DNA of 64,000 bases from Teichococcus vastitatis (GCF_003604215.1 NZ_QXGS01000002.1:248001-312000), one strand, 5' to 3'; shown: positions 43,863 to 53,927, counted from the stretch's first letter. The notes: a model not told the origin generated them from the letters alone. Made by a program: numbers and translations.

Positions 43863-44669
43863 TCAGCTCAGCGCCAGCCAGAGCAGGATCGCAGTGCCCA
43901 GGACGATGCGGTACCAGGCGAAGGGCACGAAGCCGATGCGGCCGATCACCGCCATCAGCCAGCGCACCACCACCAGCGCCACCGCGAAGGTCACCACGAA
44001 ACCGACGGCGATCTGCCCAACACTGGACCAGTCCAGCACGTCGCGGTTCTTGTACAGGCTGAACACGGTGGCGGCGAGCATGGTGGGAATGGCCAGCATG
44101 AAGGAGAACTCGGCCGCCACCTTGCGGTCCACGCCCACCAGCAGCGCCGAGATGATGGTGGCGCCCGAGCGGCTGGTGCCGGGGATCATCGCCAGCGCCT
44201 GGCCGAAGCCCACCAGCAGCGCGGCCAGCGGCCCCATCTCCGGCACGGAATGGATGGAAGGCGCGGGCCGCAGCTTCTCGATGGCGATAATGGCGACGCC
44301 GCCCAGGATCAGCGCCAGCGCCACCACGAAGGGGGTGTAGAGCAGCTGCGTGATGGTGCTGTACAGCAGGGCGCCCATCACCATGGCCGGCAAAAACGCC
44401 AGCGCGATGTTGAGCGCGTAATAGAAGTCGCGGCTTCCCACCTTCCACATGCCGGTGGCGATCTCGATCAGCGTTTGCCGGAACAGCCACACCACGGCCA
44501 GCACGGCGCCGAGCTGAATGGAGATCTCGAAGGCCTTGCCCGGAGGGCCCTGGAAGCCGATCGCCTCGCCGAGGAGGATCAGGTGGCCGGTGGAGGAGAT
44601 GGGCAGAAATTCGGTCACCCCCTCCACTACGCCCATCAGGACGGCGGAAAGGAAGGTGGCAAGATCCAT
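43863..44669 (-). CDS. uppP: Undecaprenyl-diphosphatase
   Basis: The 268-residue multi-spanning membrane protein recycles undecaprenyl diphosphate to the monophosphate carrier used for peptidoglycan and surface polysaccharides. Catalytic motifs are (E)GVTEFLPISSTGH near residue 16 and PGTSRSGATI near 163. Length and helix number (about 8) are typical of UppP/BacA. Confidence 0.95.
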   Translation of the reverse strand: MDLATFLSAVLMGVVEGVTEFLPISSTGHLILLGEAIGFQGPPGKAFEISIQLGAVLAVVWLFRQTLIEIATGMWKVGSRDFYYALNIALAFLPAMVMGALLYSTITQLLYTPFVVALALILGGVAIIAIEKLRPAPSIHSVPEMGPLAALLVGFGQALAMIPGTSRSGATIISALLVGVDRKVAAEFSFMLAIPTMLAATVFSLYKNRDVLDWSSVGQIAVGFVVTFAVALVVVRWLMAVIGRIGFVPFAWYRIVLGTAILLWLALS

Positions 44670-44781
44670 GGTCGTGATATCCCGGGCTGCTGGCGCCCCG
44701 GATAGCCCGCATGGCCGGGGCTGTCACCGCCGCGCGGCCACGCCTCCGCCGTGCCCGTCATGAATTCCGGGTCATCGTGCC

Positions 44782-44803
44782 GGGAGCGGAAAGGTCCGCC
44801 CCC
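44782..44803 (-). terminator. Hairpin downstream of the TRAP binding-protein gene
   Basis: A 9-bp stem (one G-T pair) with a 4-base loop lies just beyond the stop at 44815 on the minus strand. It lacks a T-run, so terminator function is uncertain. The rest of the 145-base gap to uppP is featureless. Confidence 0.35.
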
Positions 44804-44814
44804 GAGCCCGTGGC

Positions 44815-45906
44815 TCAGCGCACGGTCTGCGCCGCGGTGAAGGCGAAGTTGTCGAACGAGTTCTCGGCCACGCGGAACCAGGCGTATTCGTCGTCGCGGA
44901 AGCGCCGGTACGACTCCCAGATGGTCTTGAACCGCTCGTTCTTGGCGCTGGTCTCGTCATACAGCTCGTGCGTCGCCTTCCAGGCGCCGGCCAGGATCTC
45001 GCGCGACCAGGGGCGCAGCTGCGCGCCGGCGGCGATCAGGCGGCGCAGCGCCTGCGGGTTGCCGGCATCGTAGCGCGCCGTCATGTCCAGATCGGCCTCG
45101 GCGCAGGCGGTCTCGATCGCGGCCTTGTAGGCAGCGGGCAGCGCGTCCCAGGCCGTCTTGTTGGCCATGAAGTGCAGCCGCGCGCCGGGCTCGAAGAAGC
45201 CGGGGAAGTAGTAGTTCGGTGCGACGCGGGCGAAGCCCAGCTTCTCGTCGTCATAGGGGCCGACGAACTCCACCGCATCCAGCGTGCCACGCTCCAGCGA
45301 GGGATAGATGTCCGAGGCGGCGACCTGCGTCGGCACCGCGCCGAGCTTGGCGAAGACCTGCCCGGCGAAGCCGGCGACGCGGAACTTCAGCCCCTGCAGC
45401 TCGGCCAGGGTCTTCACTTCCTTGCGGAACCAGCCGCCCATCTGGGCGCCGGTATCGCCGGCCGGCACCACCACCGTGTTGTAGCCGGCGAACAGGTCCG
45501 CCGCGAGGGCCGCGCCGCCGCCATGCTTGTACCAGGCGTTGAACATGCGGGTGTTCAGGCCGAAGGGCATGGCGGTGAAGAAGGCGAAGGCAGGATCCTT
45601 GCCCACATAGTAGTAGGAGGCGGAATGGGCGCATTCCACCGTGCCGGCCTGCACCGCGTCCAGCGCCTGCAGGCCGCCGACGATCTCGCCGGCGGGGAAG
45701 ACGCGGATTTGGAACCGGTTGTCGGTCAGCGCCGCGACGCGGCGGGCGATGTGCTCCGGCGCGCCGAACAGGATGTCGAGGTTGCGCGGAAAGGAGCTGG
45801 TCAGCCGCCAGCGGATCTCCGGCGCGGATTGCGCCAGGGCCGGGGCGGCGAGCATCGTGGCCGGCGCAGCCGTGGCGGCGGCGCCGAGCAGGGCGCGGCG
45901 GTTCAT
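44815..45906 (-). CDS. TRAP transporter solute-binding protein, TakP-like (orphan)
   Basis: The 363-residue periplasmic binding protein of the DctP family has a twin-arginine-type signal (MNRRALLGAA...APALAQ, about 1-26). Sequence blocks SSFPRNLDILFG, FPAGEIVGGLQALDAVQAGTVE and SYYYVGKDPAFAF resemble TakP-type proteins that bind 2-oxo acids. The DctQ and DctM membrane subunits are not nearby, so partners must be encoded elsewhere. A strong AGGGGGG ribosome site precedes the ATG. Confidence 0.88.
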   Translation of the reverse strand: MNRRALLGAAATAAPATMLAAPALAQSAPEIRWRLTSSFPRNLDILFGAPEHIARRVAALTDNRFQIRVFPAGEIVGGLQALDAVQAGTVECAHSASYYYVGKDPAFAFFTAMPFGLNTRMFNAWYKHGGGAALAADLFAGYNTVVVPAGDTGAQMGGWFRKEVKTLAELQGLKFRVAGFAGQVFAKLGAVPTQVAASDIYPSLERGTLDAVEFVGPYDDEKLGFARVAPNYYFPGFFEPGARLHFMANKTAWDALPAAYKAAIETACAEADLDMTARYDAGNPQALRRLIAAGAQLRPWSREILAGAWKATHELYDETSAKNERFKTIWESYRRFRDDEYAWFRVAENSFDNFAFTAAQTVR

Positions 45907-45930
45907 GTCGTTATCCCCCCTTTGGGCGTT

Positions 45931-45953
45931 CGATCGTGACGCTTAAGCGATCG
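45931..45953. promoter_or_regulatory. Palindromic site upstream of the TRAP binding-protein gene
   Basis: CGCTTAAGCG (45940-45949) is a perfect 10-bp palindrome flanked by CGATCG at 45931 and GATCG after it, 34 bases outside the start codon. It may be an operator. Confidence 0.35.
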
Positions 45954-45994
45954 GGAGCGACAAGAAAAGACGCGAAGCGCGCGCCGGCTCCGGC

Positions 45995-46648
45995 TCAGGC
46001 GGCGTGCGCCGCGGCCACGAAGCTGCTGATCAGCACCGGGTCCTTGACGCCGCGCAGCCGTTCCACGCCGGAGGACACGTCCACCGCCGTGGCACCCGTG
46101 GCGCGGATGGCGGAGGCCACGTTCACCGAGTTCAGCCCGCCCGCCAGCATCCAGGGGCGCGGGATGGAGCGGCCGGACAGCAGCGACCAGTCGAAGGCGT
46201 TGGCGTTGCCACCGGGCAGGCTGGCGCCGCGCGGCGCCTTGGCATCCAGCAGAAAGCGGTCGACGTGGGGGGCATAGGCGTGCAGCAGGTCCAGATCGGC
46301 CTCGCTGGCGATGCCGAGCGCCTTCATCACCGGCAGGCCGAAGCGGTCGCGGATGGCGGCGCAGCGGGCCGGGCTTTCCTCGCCATGCAGTTGCAGGAGG
46401 CCGAGCGGCGCCGCCTCCAGCACCGCCTCGATCTCGGCATCGGCGGCATCCACCAGCAGGCCGACATTCAGCGGCTGGCGGCCGGCGCCGGTGCGCCCCG
46501 CCAGCATCGCGGCCTGCTCCGGCGTCACCGAGCGGGGGGAGGGCGGATAGAACACGAAACCCACGTAATCGGCGCCGGCGCGGCAGGCGGCGTCATAGGC
46601 GGCGCCATCATTGATGCCGCAGATCTTGACCTGCACGCGCGCGCTCAT
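45995..46648 (-). CDS. trpF: Phosphoribosylanthranilate isomerase
   Basis: The 217-residue TIM barrel catalyses the third step of tryptophan synthesis. Seen are VKICGI with the catalytic Cys near residue 10, [19 protein letters not shown], the Asp in [15 protein letters not shown] and VDVSSGVE. The start overlaps the pyrF stop by 4 bases (ATGA). It is last in the sppA-ihfB-lapA-pyrF-trpF run. Confidence 0.95.
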   Translation of the reverse strand: MSARVQVKICGINDGAAYDAACRAGADYVGFVFYPPSPRSVTPEQAAMLAGRTGAGRQPLNVGLLVDAADAEIEAVLEAAPLGLLQLHGEESPARCAAIRDRFGLPVMKALGIASEADLDLLHAYAPHVDRFLLDAKAPRGASLPGGNANAFDWSLLSGRSIPRPWMLAGGLNSVNVASAIRATGATAVDVSSGVERLRGVKDPVLISSFVAAAHAA

Positions 46649-47433
46649 TGCTGCGGCAGCCCGTGGGAGGGCAACCCGTGGGAGTGCGGCCCGGCGAATA
46701 GCGGGGCAGGACGCGGCAGGCTGGCGGCGATGGCGGCGGCGGCGGCGGCCGGATCGGCCGCGGCGGTGATCGGCCGGCCGACTACCAGCCAGTCTGCCCC
46801 GGCGGCCGCGGTGTCCTCCGGCGTGGCGATGCGGGCCTGGTCGCCGGCGTCGCTGCCGGCCGGGCGCACGCCGGGCACCACCAGCAGCGGCGCCTCGCCG
46901 AAAGCATCGCGCAGCCGGGACACTTCCTGCGGCGAGCAGACCAGCCCGTCCGCCCCCGCGGCCAGCGCCAGCCGCGCCAGTCGCAGCACCTGCTGCGTCG
47001 GACCGCCCGACACGCCGGTGGCGGCCAGCGCCTCGGCGGTGAAGCTGGTCAGCACGGTGACCGCCAGCAGGGCGGGGCGGTCCTCGCCCAGGCTGTCCTC
47101 GGCGGCGCGGCGCGCGGCCTCGATCATGGCGCCGCCGCCGCCGCCATGCAGGGTCAGCATGGCCGGGCCACCGGCCTCGCCCTTCGTTCCGCACACCGAG
47201 CGCACGGCGCCCGCCACCGTGTTCGGGATGTCATGGAACTTCAGGTCCAGGAACACCGGGCGGTGCGCCGCCACCCGGCGCACCACCTGCGGCCCGGCGG
47301 CGCAGAACAATTCCAGCCCGACCTTCAGCAGCCCCACATGCGGCGCGACGGCGCGCGCCCAGCCTTCGGCGCGCGCCGGATCCGGCGTGTCCAGCGCGGC
47401 GATGATCCCGGCGCCGTTGGGCTTCTGCCGCAT
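46645..47433 (-). CDS. pyrF: Orotidine 5'-phosphate decarboxylase
   Basis: The 262-residue TIM barrel makes UMP in pyrimidine synthesis. The catalytic [10 protein letters not shown] motif is present, with AALDTPD at the N-terminus and VPGVRP / DWLVVGRPI near the phosphate site. ATG 47433 was chosen (MRQKPNGAG) because homology starts there and the lapA stop is 1 base away. A short extra C-terminal tail ([13 protein letters not shown]) contains a small repeat. Confidence 0.95.
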   Translation of the reverse strand: MRQKPNGAGIIAALDTPDPARAEGWARAVAPHVGLLKVGLELFCAAGPQVVRRVAAHRPVFLDLKFHDIPNTVAGAVRSVCGTKGEAGGPAMLTLHGGGGGAMIEAARRAAEDSLGEDRPALLAVTVLTSFTAEALAATGVSGGPTQQVLRLARLALAAGADGLVCSPQEVSRLRDAFGEAPLLVVPGVRPAGSDAGDQARIATPEDTAAAGADWLVVGRPITAAADPAAAAAAIAASLPRPAPLFAGPHSHGLPSHGLPQQ

Positions 47434-47434
47434 C

Positions 47435-47785
47435 TCAGCGGGTGGTTGCCAGGCTGGTGGTGACGGCCATGGGCGGCGCATTGGCGGCGGCGGCCTTGGC
47501 GGCTTCCTGCCGGGCGCGCATCTCGGCCAGCTCGGCCTCCAGCAGCTGTGCCGCGCGCTGCATCTTGCGGGCGCGCAGCCGGTAGCGCAGCGCGCCACCC
47601 CAGGCGAGCAGGGCACCGACGGCGAAGGCGATCGCCGCGGCACCGAGCACGGCGCCGGCCAGCGGCACCTGCCAGGTCAGGTCGAAAGGCCAGAGCTGCA
47701 GCAGCACCGGCGCGGTGTTGGAGATCGCGAACAACACTAGCAGCAGCAGCAGCAGCGCGGTGAGCAGCAGGCCGATGATCCTCAT
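47435..47785 (-). CDS. lapA: LapA-family (DUF1049) membrane protein
   Basis: The 116-residue protein has two membrane helices (about 3-22 and 42-64) and a cytoplasmic coiled-coil tail ([16 protein letters not shown]). The family takes part in lipopolysaccharide assembly control in E. coli (LapA). The start overlaps the ihfB stop by 4 bases. Confidence 0.85.
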   Translation of the reverse strand: MRIIGLLLTALLLLLLVLFAISNTAPVLLQLWPFDLTWQVPLAGAVLGAAAIAFAVGALLAWGGALRYRLRARKMQRAAQLLEAELAEMRARQEAAKAAAANAPPMAVTTSLATTR

Positions 47786-48102
47786 CGGGCGGACGCCGGC
47801 GCACGGTCGGAGGCCTGCAGCGGCCCGCCATTGACGCGCTCGCGCAGCTCCTTGCCTGGCTTGAAATAGGGCACGGCCTTGCCTTCCACTTCCACGGCTT
47901 CGCCGGTGCGCGGGTTGCGGCCGGTGCGGGGATCGCGCTGCTTGGCCGAGAAGGCGCCGAAGCCACGCAGCTCCACCCGGTCGCCGCGCGCCAGGGCGTT
48001 GGTGATCTCTTCGAAGATGGTGCCGACGATCAGTTCCACATCGGGCTGGCGCAGATGCGGATTGGCGGCCGCCAGCTGCGCGATCAGTTCGGATTTCGTC
48101 AT
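47782..48102 (-). CDS. ihfB: Integration host factor beta subunit
   Basis: The 106-residue DNA-bending protein of the HU/IHF family starts [10 protein letters not shown] and has [22 protein letters not shown], the beta-arm with the intercalating Pro (RNPRTG). Position downstream of sppA and upstream of lapA is typical for IhfB. A C-terminal tail ([12 protein letters not shown]) extends past the usual end. ATG 48102 matches the family start; a longer frame to 48183 is not used. Confidence 0.94.
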   Translation of the reverse strand: MTKSELIAQLAAANPHLRQPDVELIVGTIFEEITNALARGDRVELRGFGAFSAKQRDPRTGRNPRTGEAVEVEGKAVPYFKPGKELRERVNGGPLQASDRAPASAR

Positions 48103-48139
48103 CGCCCGCCTTTCCAATGCGCCGTCATGCCATGCGGCC

Positions 48140-49069
48140 TCACCCGGGAAGCTGCCAAACGGCCCGGACGCCGTCAATCGCAAGCCATTCTGAAACCACG
48201 CTTTTCACCAGGGCCCGCAGGGAGAAGCCGAGCACCCGCTCGGCCGTTCCGCGCGGATCCAGGTCGCGCACCGGGGTGGCGGCGGGGATCTCGTGCTCGG
48301 CCGCCAGCCAGGCGCGCGCCTCGGGCTCGCCGCCGATGGCGTCCACCAGCTTCAGCTCCAGCGCCTGCCGTCCGGTATAGACGCGGCCATCGGCCAGCGG
48401 CGCCACCTGCTCGGGCGTCATGCGCCGCCCGGCCGCGACCATGGCGACGAATTGCGCGTGCATGTCGCCCAGCACCCCCTCCAGCGCCGCCCGGCCCGCG
48501 GGCGAGAGCGGGCGGAACGGGTTCGGCTGGCCCTTCAGCGCGCCGGAGGTGATCATCTCCGCCTGCACCCCGAGGCTGCGCATCAGCTCGCTGACCTCGA
48601 AGCTCTGCAGGATCACGCCGATCGAGCCGGTGAGGGTCGAGTCGCGTGCGAAGATGCGCCCGGCCGGCATGGCGATCATGTAGCCCGCCGAGGCGGCGGT
48701 GCCGCGCATCACCGCCACCAGCGGCTTGTCATTGCGGAAGCTGGCCAGCGCGTCGTGCAGTCCCTCGCCGCCGGCCACCGAGCCGCCGGGGCTGTCGATC
48801 GACAGGATCATGCCGCGCACCAGCGGGTCGCGGGCGGCGGCGGCGATGGCCTCCGTCAGCTCGCGGTTGTCGCTGATGGTGCCTTCCACCGACAGCCGCA
48901 CCAGATGCCCGCCGAGCCCCGCCGGGCCGAGGCGCCAGCCGCCGAGCAGCAGCAGCCCGCCCAGCGCCAGCAGCACCGCCAGTGCCCGCCAGACAGACAG
49001 GCGGCGCTTCATCCGGCGGCGGTCGGCCAGCAGGTCATGCGCCAGATCGGGTTGCGGGAAGCCGGTCAT
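48140..49069 (-). CDS. sppA: Signal peptide peptidase SppA (S49)
   Basis: The 309-residue short-form SppA has an N-terminal membrane anchor (about 29-48). The S49 core contains [11 protein letters not shown], the nucleophile serine in [16 protein letters not shown], and the likely general-base lysine in [27 protein letters not shown] is conserved. It cuts residual signal peptides in the inner membrane. It is first in the minus-strand operon, divergent from hslV. Confidence 0.93.
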   Translation of the reverse strand: MTGFPQPDLAHDLLADRRRMKRRLSVWRALAVLLALGGLLLLGGWRLGPAGLGGHLVRLSVEGTISDNRELTEAIAAAARDPLVRGMILSIDSPGGSVAGGEGLHDALASFRNDKPLVAVMRGTAASAGYMIAMPAGRIFARDSTLTGSIGVILQSFEVSELMRSLGVQAEMITSGALKGQPNPFRPLSPAGRAALEGVLGDMHAQFVAMVAAGRRMTPEQVAPLADGRVYTGRQALELKLVDAIGGEPEARAWLAAEHEIPAATPVRDLDPRGTAERVLGFSLRALVKSVVSEWLAIDGVRAVWQLPG

Positions 49070-49122
49070 GCTGGCGCCATCAATGACGGGCGGGAGGGCT
49101 GCGGGTCAAGCATGGCGCACTG

Positions 49123-49151
49123 CTTGTTGCGAAGGCTTGGCGATGCCATCT
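49123..49151 (+). promoter_or_regulatory. Candidate heat-shock (RpoH-type) promoter for hslVU
   Basis: CTTGTTG (49123-49129) and TGCCATCT (49144-49151) resemble sigma-32 -35 and -10 boxes with a 14-base spacer. The start would then fall almost on the hslV ATG, giving a very short or no leader. Agreement is partial. Confidence 0.3.
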
Positions 49152-49158
49152 GCCCCGC

Positions 49159-49725
49159 ATGAACGCGACGCCTCATCACTCTTCCCATGATCCCCTGGGC
49201 TGGCATGGCACCACGATCCTTTGCGTGCGCAAGGACGGACAGGTGGCCATGGCAGGGGATGGCCAGGTCTCCATGGGTCAGACCGTGGTCAAGAACAACG
49301 CCCGCAAGGTCCGCCGCATCGCCGGCGGCAAGGTGATCACCGGCTTCGCCGGCGCCACCGCCGACGCCTTCACCCTGCTGGAACGGCTGGAAGCCAAGCT
49401 GGAGCGCTTCCCCGACCAGCTGGAGCGCGCGGCGGTGGAGCTGGCCAAGGACTGGCGCACCGACCGCTACCTGCGCCGCCTGGAAGCCCTGCTGGCGGTG
49501 GCGGACAAGGACCGCTCCCTGCTCATCACCGGCAATGGCGACGTGCTGGAGCCGGAAGACCAGATCATCGGCATCGGCTCGGGCGGCAACTACGCCCTGG
49601 CCGCCGCCCGCGCCCTGATCGACGTGGATGGCATGACGGCCGAGGCCATTGCCCGCAAGGCGATGGGCATCGCCGCCGAGATCTGCGTCTACACCAATGG
49701 CCGCACCGTGCTGGAGACCCTCTGA
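49159..49725 (+). CDS. hslV: ATP-dependent protease subunit HslV
   Basis: The 188-residue proteasome-like peptidase has an expected mature N-terminus at Thr18 ([10 protein letters not shown]) after a propeptide. [19 protein letters not shown] and [14 protein letters not shown] are diagnostic. It forms a double hexamer capped by HslU. Its stop is 3 bases before hslU. Confidence 0.97.
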   Translation: MNATPHHSSHDPLGWHGTTILCVRKDGQVAMAGDGQVSMGQTVVKNNARKVRRIAGGKVITGFAGATADAFTLLERLEAKLERFPDQLERAAVELAKDWRTDRYLRRLEALLAVADKDRSLLITGNGDVLEPEDQIIGIGSGGNYALAAARALIDVDGMTAEAIARKAMGIAAEICVYTNGRTVLETL

Positions 49726-49728
49726 ATC

Positions 49729-51057
49729 ATGGCCACCGAGACCGTGAACCTTTCCCCGCGCGAGATCGTCTCCGAGCTGGACCGCTTCATCATCGGCCAG
49801 AACGAGGCCAAGCGTGCCGTCGCCATCGCGCTGCGCAACCGCTGGCGCCGCCAGCAGCTCCCCGACGCCATGCGCGACGAGGTGGTGCCCAAGAACATCC
49901 TGATGATCGGCCCGACCGGCTGCGGCAAGACCGAGATCGCGCGCCGCCTCGCCAAGCTGGCCGATGCGCCCTTCATGAAGGTGGAGGCCACCAAGTTCAC
50001 CGAGGTCGGCTATGTCGGCCGCGACGTGGAAAGCATTGTCCGCGACCTGGTGGAGATCTCCATCACCCGCAGCCGCGAAACCTCCCGCCGGGAGGTGCAG
50101 GCCAAGGCGGAACTCTCCGCCGAGGAGCGGCTGATCACCGCGCTGGTGGGCGAGGGCGCGTCCGGCGAGACGCGCATGAAGTTCCGCCGCATGCTGCGGG
50201 AGGGTTCGCTTGAATCCAAGGAAGTCGAGGTGCAGGTGGCCGACCAGGGCGGCGCCACCCCCATCGGCATGATGGACGTGCCGGGAATGCCGCCGCAGCA
50301 GATGGCCGGCATCCAGGAGATGATGGGCAAGATGTTCGGCCGCCAGCCGAAATCGCGCAAGATGACGGTGGCCGAGGCCCGCACCGCGCTGATCCAGGAC
50401 GAGGCCGACCGCCTGCTCGACCAGGAGAAGCTGACCCGCGACGCCGTGCACAACGCCGAGAACAACGGCATCGTCTTCATTGACGAGATCGACAAGGTCT
50501 GCGCCCGCACCTCCGAGGGCGGCGGCCGCGGCGGCGACGTCTCGCGTGAGGGCGTGCAGCGCGACCTGCTGCCGCTGATCGAGGGCACCACGGTGGCCAC
50601 CAAGCATGGCCCGGTGAAGACGGACCACATCCTGTTCATCGCTTCCGGCGCCTTCCACATCGCCAAGCCGTCCGACCTGCTGCCCGAGCTGCAGGGCCGG
50701 CTGCCGATCCGGGTGGAGTTGGGCGCGCTGACGCGGGATGATTTCCGCCGCATCCTGACCGAGCCGGAGCATTCGCTGGCCAAGCAGTACGTGGCGCTGC
50801 TCTCGACCGAAGGGGTGACGCTGGCGCTGACGGCGGATGCCATCGAGGCGATCGCCGACCTGGCCGCCGACATCAACGCGCGGGTCGAGAACATCGGCGC
50901 CCGGCGGCTCGCCACGGTGCTGGAAAAGCTGCTGGAGGAGGTTTCTTTCACCGCCAGCGACCGTTCCGGCGAAACCGTGACCGTGGACGCGGCCTATGTT
51001 CGGGAAAAGGTCGCGCCGCTGGCCGCCAGCGCCGATCTCAGCCGCTTCATCCTGTAA
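49729..51057 (+). CDS. hslU: ATP-dependent protease ATPase HslU
   Basis: The 442-residue AAA+ unfoldase has Walker A GPTGCGKT (61-68), Walker B IVFIDEID (248-255), a central I-domain (about 110-240), and the C-terminal tail LSRFIL that inserts into HslV to activate it. Cotranscribed with hslV. Confidence 0.97.
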   Translation: MATETVNLSPREIVSELDRFIIGQNEAKRAVAIALRNRWRRQQLPDAMRDEVVPKNILMIGPTGCGKTEIARRLAKLADAPFMKVEATKFTEVGYVGRDVESIVRDLVEISITRSRETSRREVQAKAELSAEERLITALVGEGASGETRMKFRRMLREGSLESKEVEVQVADQGGATPIGMMDVPGMPPQQMAGIQEMMGKMFGRQPKSRKMTVAEARTALIQDEADRLLDQEKLTRDAVHNAENNGIVFIDEIDKVCARTSEGGGRGGDVSREGVQRDLLPLIEGTTVATKHGPVKTDHILFIASGAFHIAKPSDLLPELQGRLPIRVELGALTRDDFRRILTEPEHSLAKQYVALLSTEGVTLALTADAIEAIADLAADINARVENIGARRLATVLEKLLEEVSFTASDRSGETVTVDAAYVREKVAPLAASADLSRFIL

Positions 51058-51075
51058 GGAAGGCCCCGCCGCATC

Positions 51076-51909
51076 ATGAGCGAGACCAGCGACTCCCTGC
51101 ACGACCTGCCCCCGGCCGGCCTGCCCACCCTCCTGCCGCTGCCCGCGGAAGCGGAGGCGGAGCTGGCCGAGGCGCGGCGCGTGCTGGACGAGACCTCGCT
51201 CGCGGTGCGGCTGGCCAACATGGCCGGCACGCCGATCGAGGCGCTGCGCAAGCGGCTGCCCTCGTCGGCGCAGGGCATGGTGGATTATGCGGTGAAGAAG
51301 GCGCTGTCCAAGGCGCTGGACGCCGCGATGAACAGCAATCCCGGCGCGAAGCCGCCGATCGGCCTCAGTGCCGACTGGATGCATCGCGGGCTGGCGATGG
51401 CCAGCGGCGCGGCCGGCGGCGCCTTCGGCCTGGCCGGCACGCTGGTGGAGTTGCCGGTGTCCACCACCCTGCTGCTGCGGCAGATAGCCGTCGAGGCCGC
51501 CGCCGCCGGCGAGGACCCGCGCCTGCCGGAAACCGGCGCCGAATGCCTGAAGGTGTTCGCCCTCGGCGGGCCCGGCGGCACCGATGATTCCGGCGAAACA
51601 GGCTATTTCGCCACCCGCCTCGCCCTGTCGCGGCTGCTGCCGAACATGAGCGTGGCGCTGTTGCCCAACTTCATCGCTGCCATCGCCGCGCGCTTCATGG
51701 GGCCGCTGATGATCAAGTTCGGCGCCCAGGCGGCGCCGGTGCTGGGCGCGGCGGCGGGCGCGGCGGTGAACCTCGCTTTTCTGGAACATTTCCGCGCCGT
51801 CGGCCGTGCGCATTTCACCGTCCGCAGGCTGGAACGGGAACATGGCGCCGAGGCGGTCCGCGCGGCCTATGAGGTGCTGGCGGCACGGGCGCAGCACCGC
51901 AGGGGTTGA
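51076..51909 (+). CDS. EcsC-family protein
   Basis: The 277-residue protein matches the EcsC family: DYAVKKALSKALDAAM, a hydrophobic Gly/Ala stretch (MASGAAGGAFGLAGTLVELPVSTTLLLRQ-like) and the C-terminal VNLAFLEHFRAVGRAHFTVRRLE. The function is unknown; the family is named from a Bacillus ABC-transporter operon. It lies 18 bases after hslU and may be cotranscribed. Confidence 0.85.
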   Translation: MSETSDSLHDLPPAGLPTLLPLPAEAEAELAEARRVLDETSLAVRLANMAGTPIEALRKRLPSSAQGMVDYAVKKALSKALDAAMNSNPGAKPPIGLSADWMHRGLAMASGAAGGAFGLAGTLVELPVSTTLLLRQIAVEAAAAGEDPRLPETGAECLKVFALGGPGGTDDSGETGYFATRLALSRLLPNMSVALLPNFIAAIAARFMGPLMIKFGAQAAPVLGAAAGAAVNLAFLEHFRAVGRAHFTVRRLEREHGAEAVRAAYEVLAARAQHRRG

Positions 51910-51981
51910 TAAAGCCCGGCGCCGCAAACTTAACCGCGTCGTCATCAATCCATCATCCCGGCTCCATCTGCTACGCCTAAC

Positions 51982-52003
51982 CCGGCACCCTGAACGGTGC
52001 CGG
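51982..52003 (+). terminator. Hairpin between ecsC-like and phosphodiesterase genes
   Basis: CCGGCACC (51982-51989) pairs perfectly with GGTGCCGG (51996-52003) around a 6-base loop. No T-run follows, so it is either a weak terminator of the hslVU unit or a leader structure 22 bases before the next ATG. Confidence 0.4.
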
Positions 52004-52025
52004 CCTTCCAGGGCGCCAGAACAGG

Positions 52026-53867
52026 ATGGAGTCCCGGAACATGGTCAGCTTCAACACGCTGGATGGCCAGCCGCCCCTGGTCATCGCGCATCGCGGCGCC
52101 AGCGGCTACCGCCCGGAGCACACGATCGAGGCTTATGAGCTGGCGATCCGCATGGGCGCCAGTGTCATCGAGCCGGATCTCGTCGCCACCAGGGATGGTG
52201 TGCTGGTGGCGCGGCACGAGCACACCCTGTCCGACACCACCGACGTGGCCGATCGCGCGGAATTCGCCGACCGCCTGACCACCAAGGTGATCAATGGCCG
52301 GTCTCACACCGATTATTTCACCGAGGATTTCACCCTCGCCGAGCTGAAGACGCTGCGTACGGTGGAGCGCCTCGGCGACCAGCGCTCCGAAAGCGCCGCC
52401 TATGACGGCCAGTTCCCCATCGCGACGCTGGAGGAGATCATCGCCCTGGTGAAGCGGGTCGAGGCCGAGACCGGCAAGGTCATCGCCATCGCGCCCGAGA
52501 CCAAGAGCCCCGCCTTTTTCGAGAGCATCGGCCTGAACACCAGCCAGATGCTGATCGAGGAGCTGGTGCGGCTGGATTTCACCGATCCGGCGCGGGTCTT
52601 CATTCAGTCCTTCGAGACCGCCAATCTGGAAGCCCTGCACGACACCATCATGCCGGCCGCCGGCGTTGACCTGCCGCTGGTGCAGCTCGGCAACACCGCC
52701 GATGTCGCGGGCCTGACGGCGATCGCCCGCTACGCCGATTATGTCGGCCCGTCCAAGGATGCGATCCGCCTGCGCGAGCGGCTGGACACGCCGGTGGATG
52801 CCGATGGCGACGGCGTGGCCGAGATCCGCTTCCGCCTGACCGGCGAGAACAGCCCGCTGATCGAGAACGCCCACAAGCTCGGCCTCGGCGTCATCCCCTA
52901 CACGGTGCGGGCCGAGGAAGGCTTTCAGGCGCTGAACCCGGACGGCACGCCGCAAACCGCGGCGCAGGAGATCCAGGCCCTGATCGCGCTCGGGGTGGAT
53001 GGTTTGTTCACCGACCAGCCGGATATCGGCATCCGGGCTCTGCGCGACTACCTGACCGGCGACGCCACGCCCGGCAACGACCGCGTCACCGGCACCGGCG
53101 CCACGGATTTCATCTTCGGCGGTGAAGGCGACGACATCCTGTCGGGCCAGGGCGGCGACGACGTGCTGCATGGCGGCGATGGCAAGGATCGGCTGGAGGG
53201 CGGCGACGGCGATGACCGCCTGGTCGGCGACGAGGGCGCGGACCGGCTGTTCGGCGGCGCCGGTGACGACCGCCTGTCGGGCGGCGAGGGGCGGGATCGG
53301 CTGGAGGGCGGCGACGGCGATGACCGCCTGGATGGCGGCGAGGGCGACGACGTGCTGTACGGCGAGGCCGGGAATGACCGGCTCGAAGGCGGCGACGGCC
53401 GGGACCGGCTGGACGGTGGTACGGGCGATGACCGCCTGTTCGGCGGCGACGGCGATGATGCGCTGTATGGCGGCCCGGGCCATGATCGGTTGGAAGGCGG
53501 AGACGGCGATGACCGCCTGCAGGGCGGCAGCGGCGATGATCGCCTCGACGGCGGCGCCGGGCATGACCGCCTGACCGGCAATGATGGCCGGGACGTCCTG
53601 TCCGGCGGCGCCGGCCATGACCGGCTGGAGGGCGGCGCGGGCCAGGACCGTTTCATTTTCGGTCCCGGTTCCGGCGCCGACCGGATCGCCGACTTCACTG
53701 CGGGCGAGGACCGCATCGACCTGACCGCCTACGGCCTCGAAGGCTTCGATGCCTTGTCGCTGAAGCAGGCCGGAAGTCACCTCCGCATCGATCTGGGGGA
53801 GGGCGACTCGATCCTGCTGGAAGGGGTGTCGGCCACCGGGCTGTCGGCCGGCGACTTCATCTTCTGA
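52026..53867 (+). CDS. Glycerophosphodiester phosphodiesterase fused to RTX calcium-binding repeats
   Basis: The 613-residue protein has two parts. Residues about 10-345 are a GDPD domain: HRGASGYRPEHT, IEPDLVAT and HEHTLSDTT give the metal and catalytic residues, and EIRFRLTGEN/ALGVDGLFTDQPD follow. Residues about 360-545 hold some 20 nonapeptide repeats of GGxGxDxLx type, which bind calcium and form a beta-roll. A C-terminal domain (DFTAGEDRIDLTAYG) is typical of type I secreted proteins. No N-terminal signal is seen, fitting export by an ABC/type I system not encoded here. Confidence 0.92.
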   Translation: MESRNMVSFNTLDGQPPLVIAHRGASGYRPEHTIEAYELAIRMGASVIEPDLVATRDGVLVARHEHTLSDTTDVADRAEFADRLTTKVINGRSHTDYFTEDFTLAELKTLRTVERLGDQRSESAAYDGQFPIATLEEIIALVKRVEAETGKVIAIAPETKSPAFFESIGLNTSQMLIEELVRLDFTDPARVFIQSFETANLEALHDTIMPAAGVDLPLVQLGNTADVAGLTAIARYADYVGPSKDAIRLRERLDTPVDADGDGVAEIRFRLTGENSPLIENAHKLGLGVIPYTVRAEEGFQALNPDGTPQTAAQEIQALIALGVDGLFTDQPDIGIRALRDYLTGDATPGNDRVTGTGATDFIFGGEGDDILSGQGGDDVLHGGDGKDRLEGGDGDDRLVGDEGADRLFGGAGDDRLSGGEGRDRLEGGDGDDRLDGGEGDDVLYGEAGNDRLEGGDGRDRLDGGTGDDRLFGGDGDDALYGGPGHDRLEGGDGDDRLQGGSGDDRLDGGAGHDRLTGNDGRDVLSGGAGHDRLEGGAGQDRFIFGPGSGADRIADFTAGEDRIDLTAYGLEGFDALSLKQAGSHLRIDLGEGDSILLEGVSATGLSAGDFIF

Positions 53868-53874
53868 GGCAGCT

Positions 53875-53912
53875 GCGTCCGGGGCCGGAACAGCGGTTCC
53901 GGCCCCGGACGC
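53875..53912. terminator. Strong bidirectional hairpin between convergent genes
   Basis: A 17-bp perfect stem (53875-53891 with 53896-53912) with a 4-base loop lies between the stops at 53867 and 53928. The T-run is weak, but position and stability favour transcription termination for both strands. Confidence 0.65.
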
Positions 53913-53927
53913 GTCGCATCGCTCGTC

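Noticed and set aside
53107-53660. Tandem DNA repeat or CRISPR-like array
   Set aside because: The periodicity is 27 bases of coding sequence for RTX nonapeptides inside one protein, with no spacer structure.
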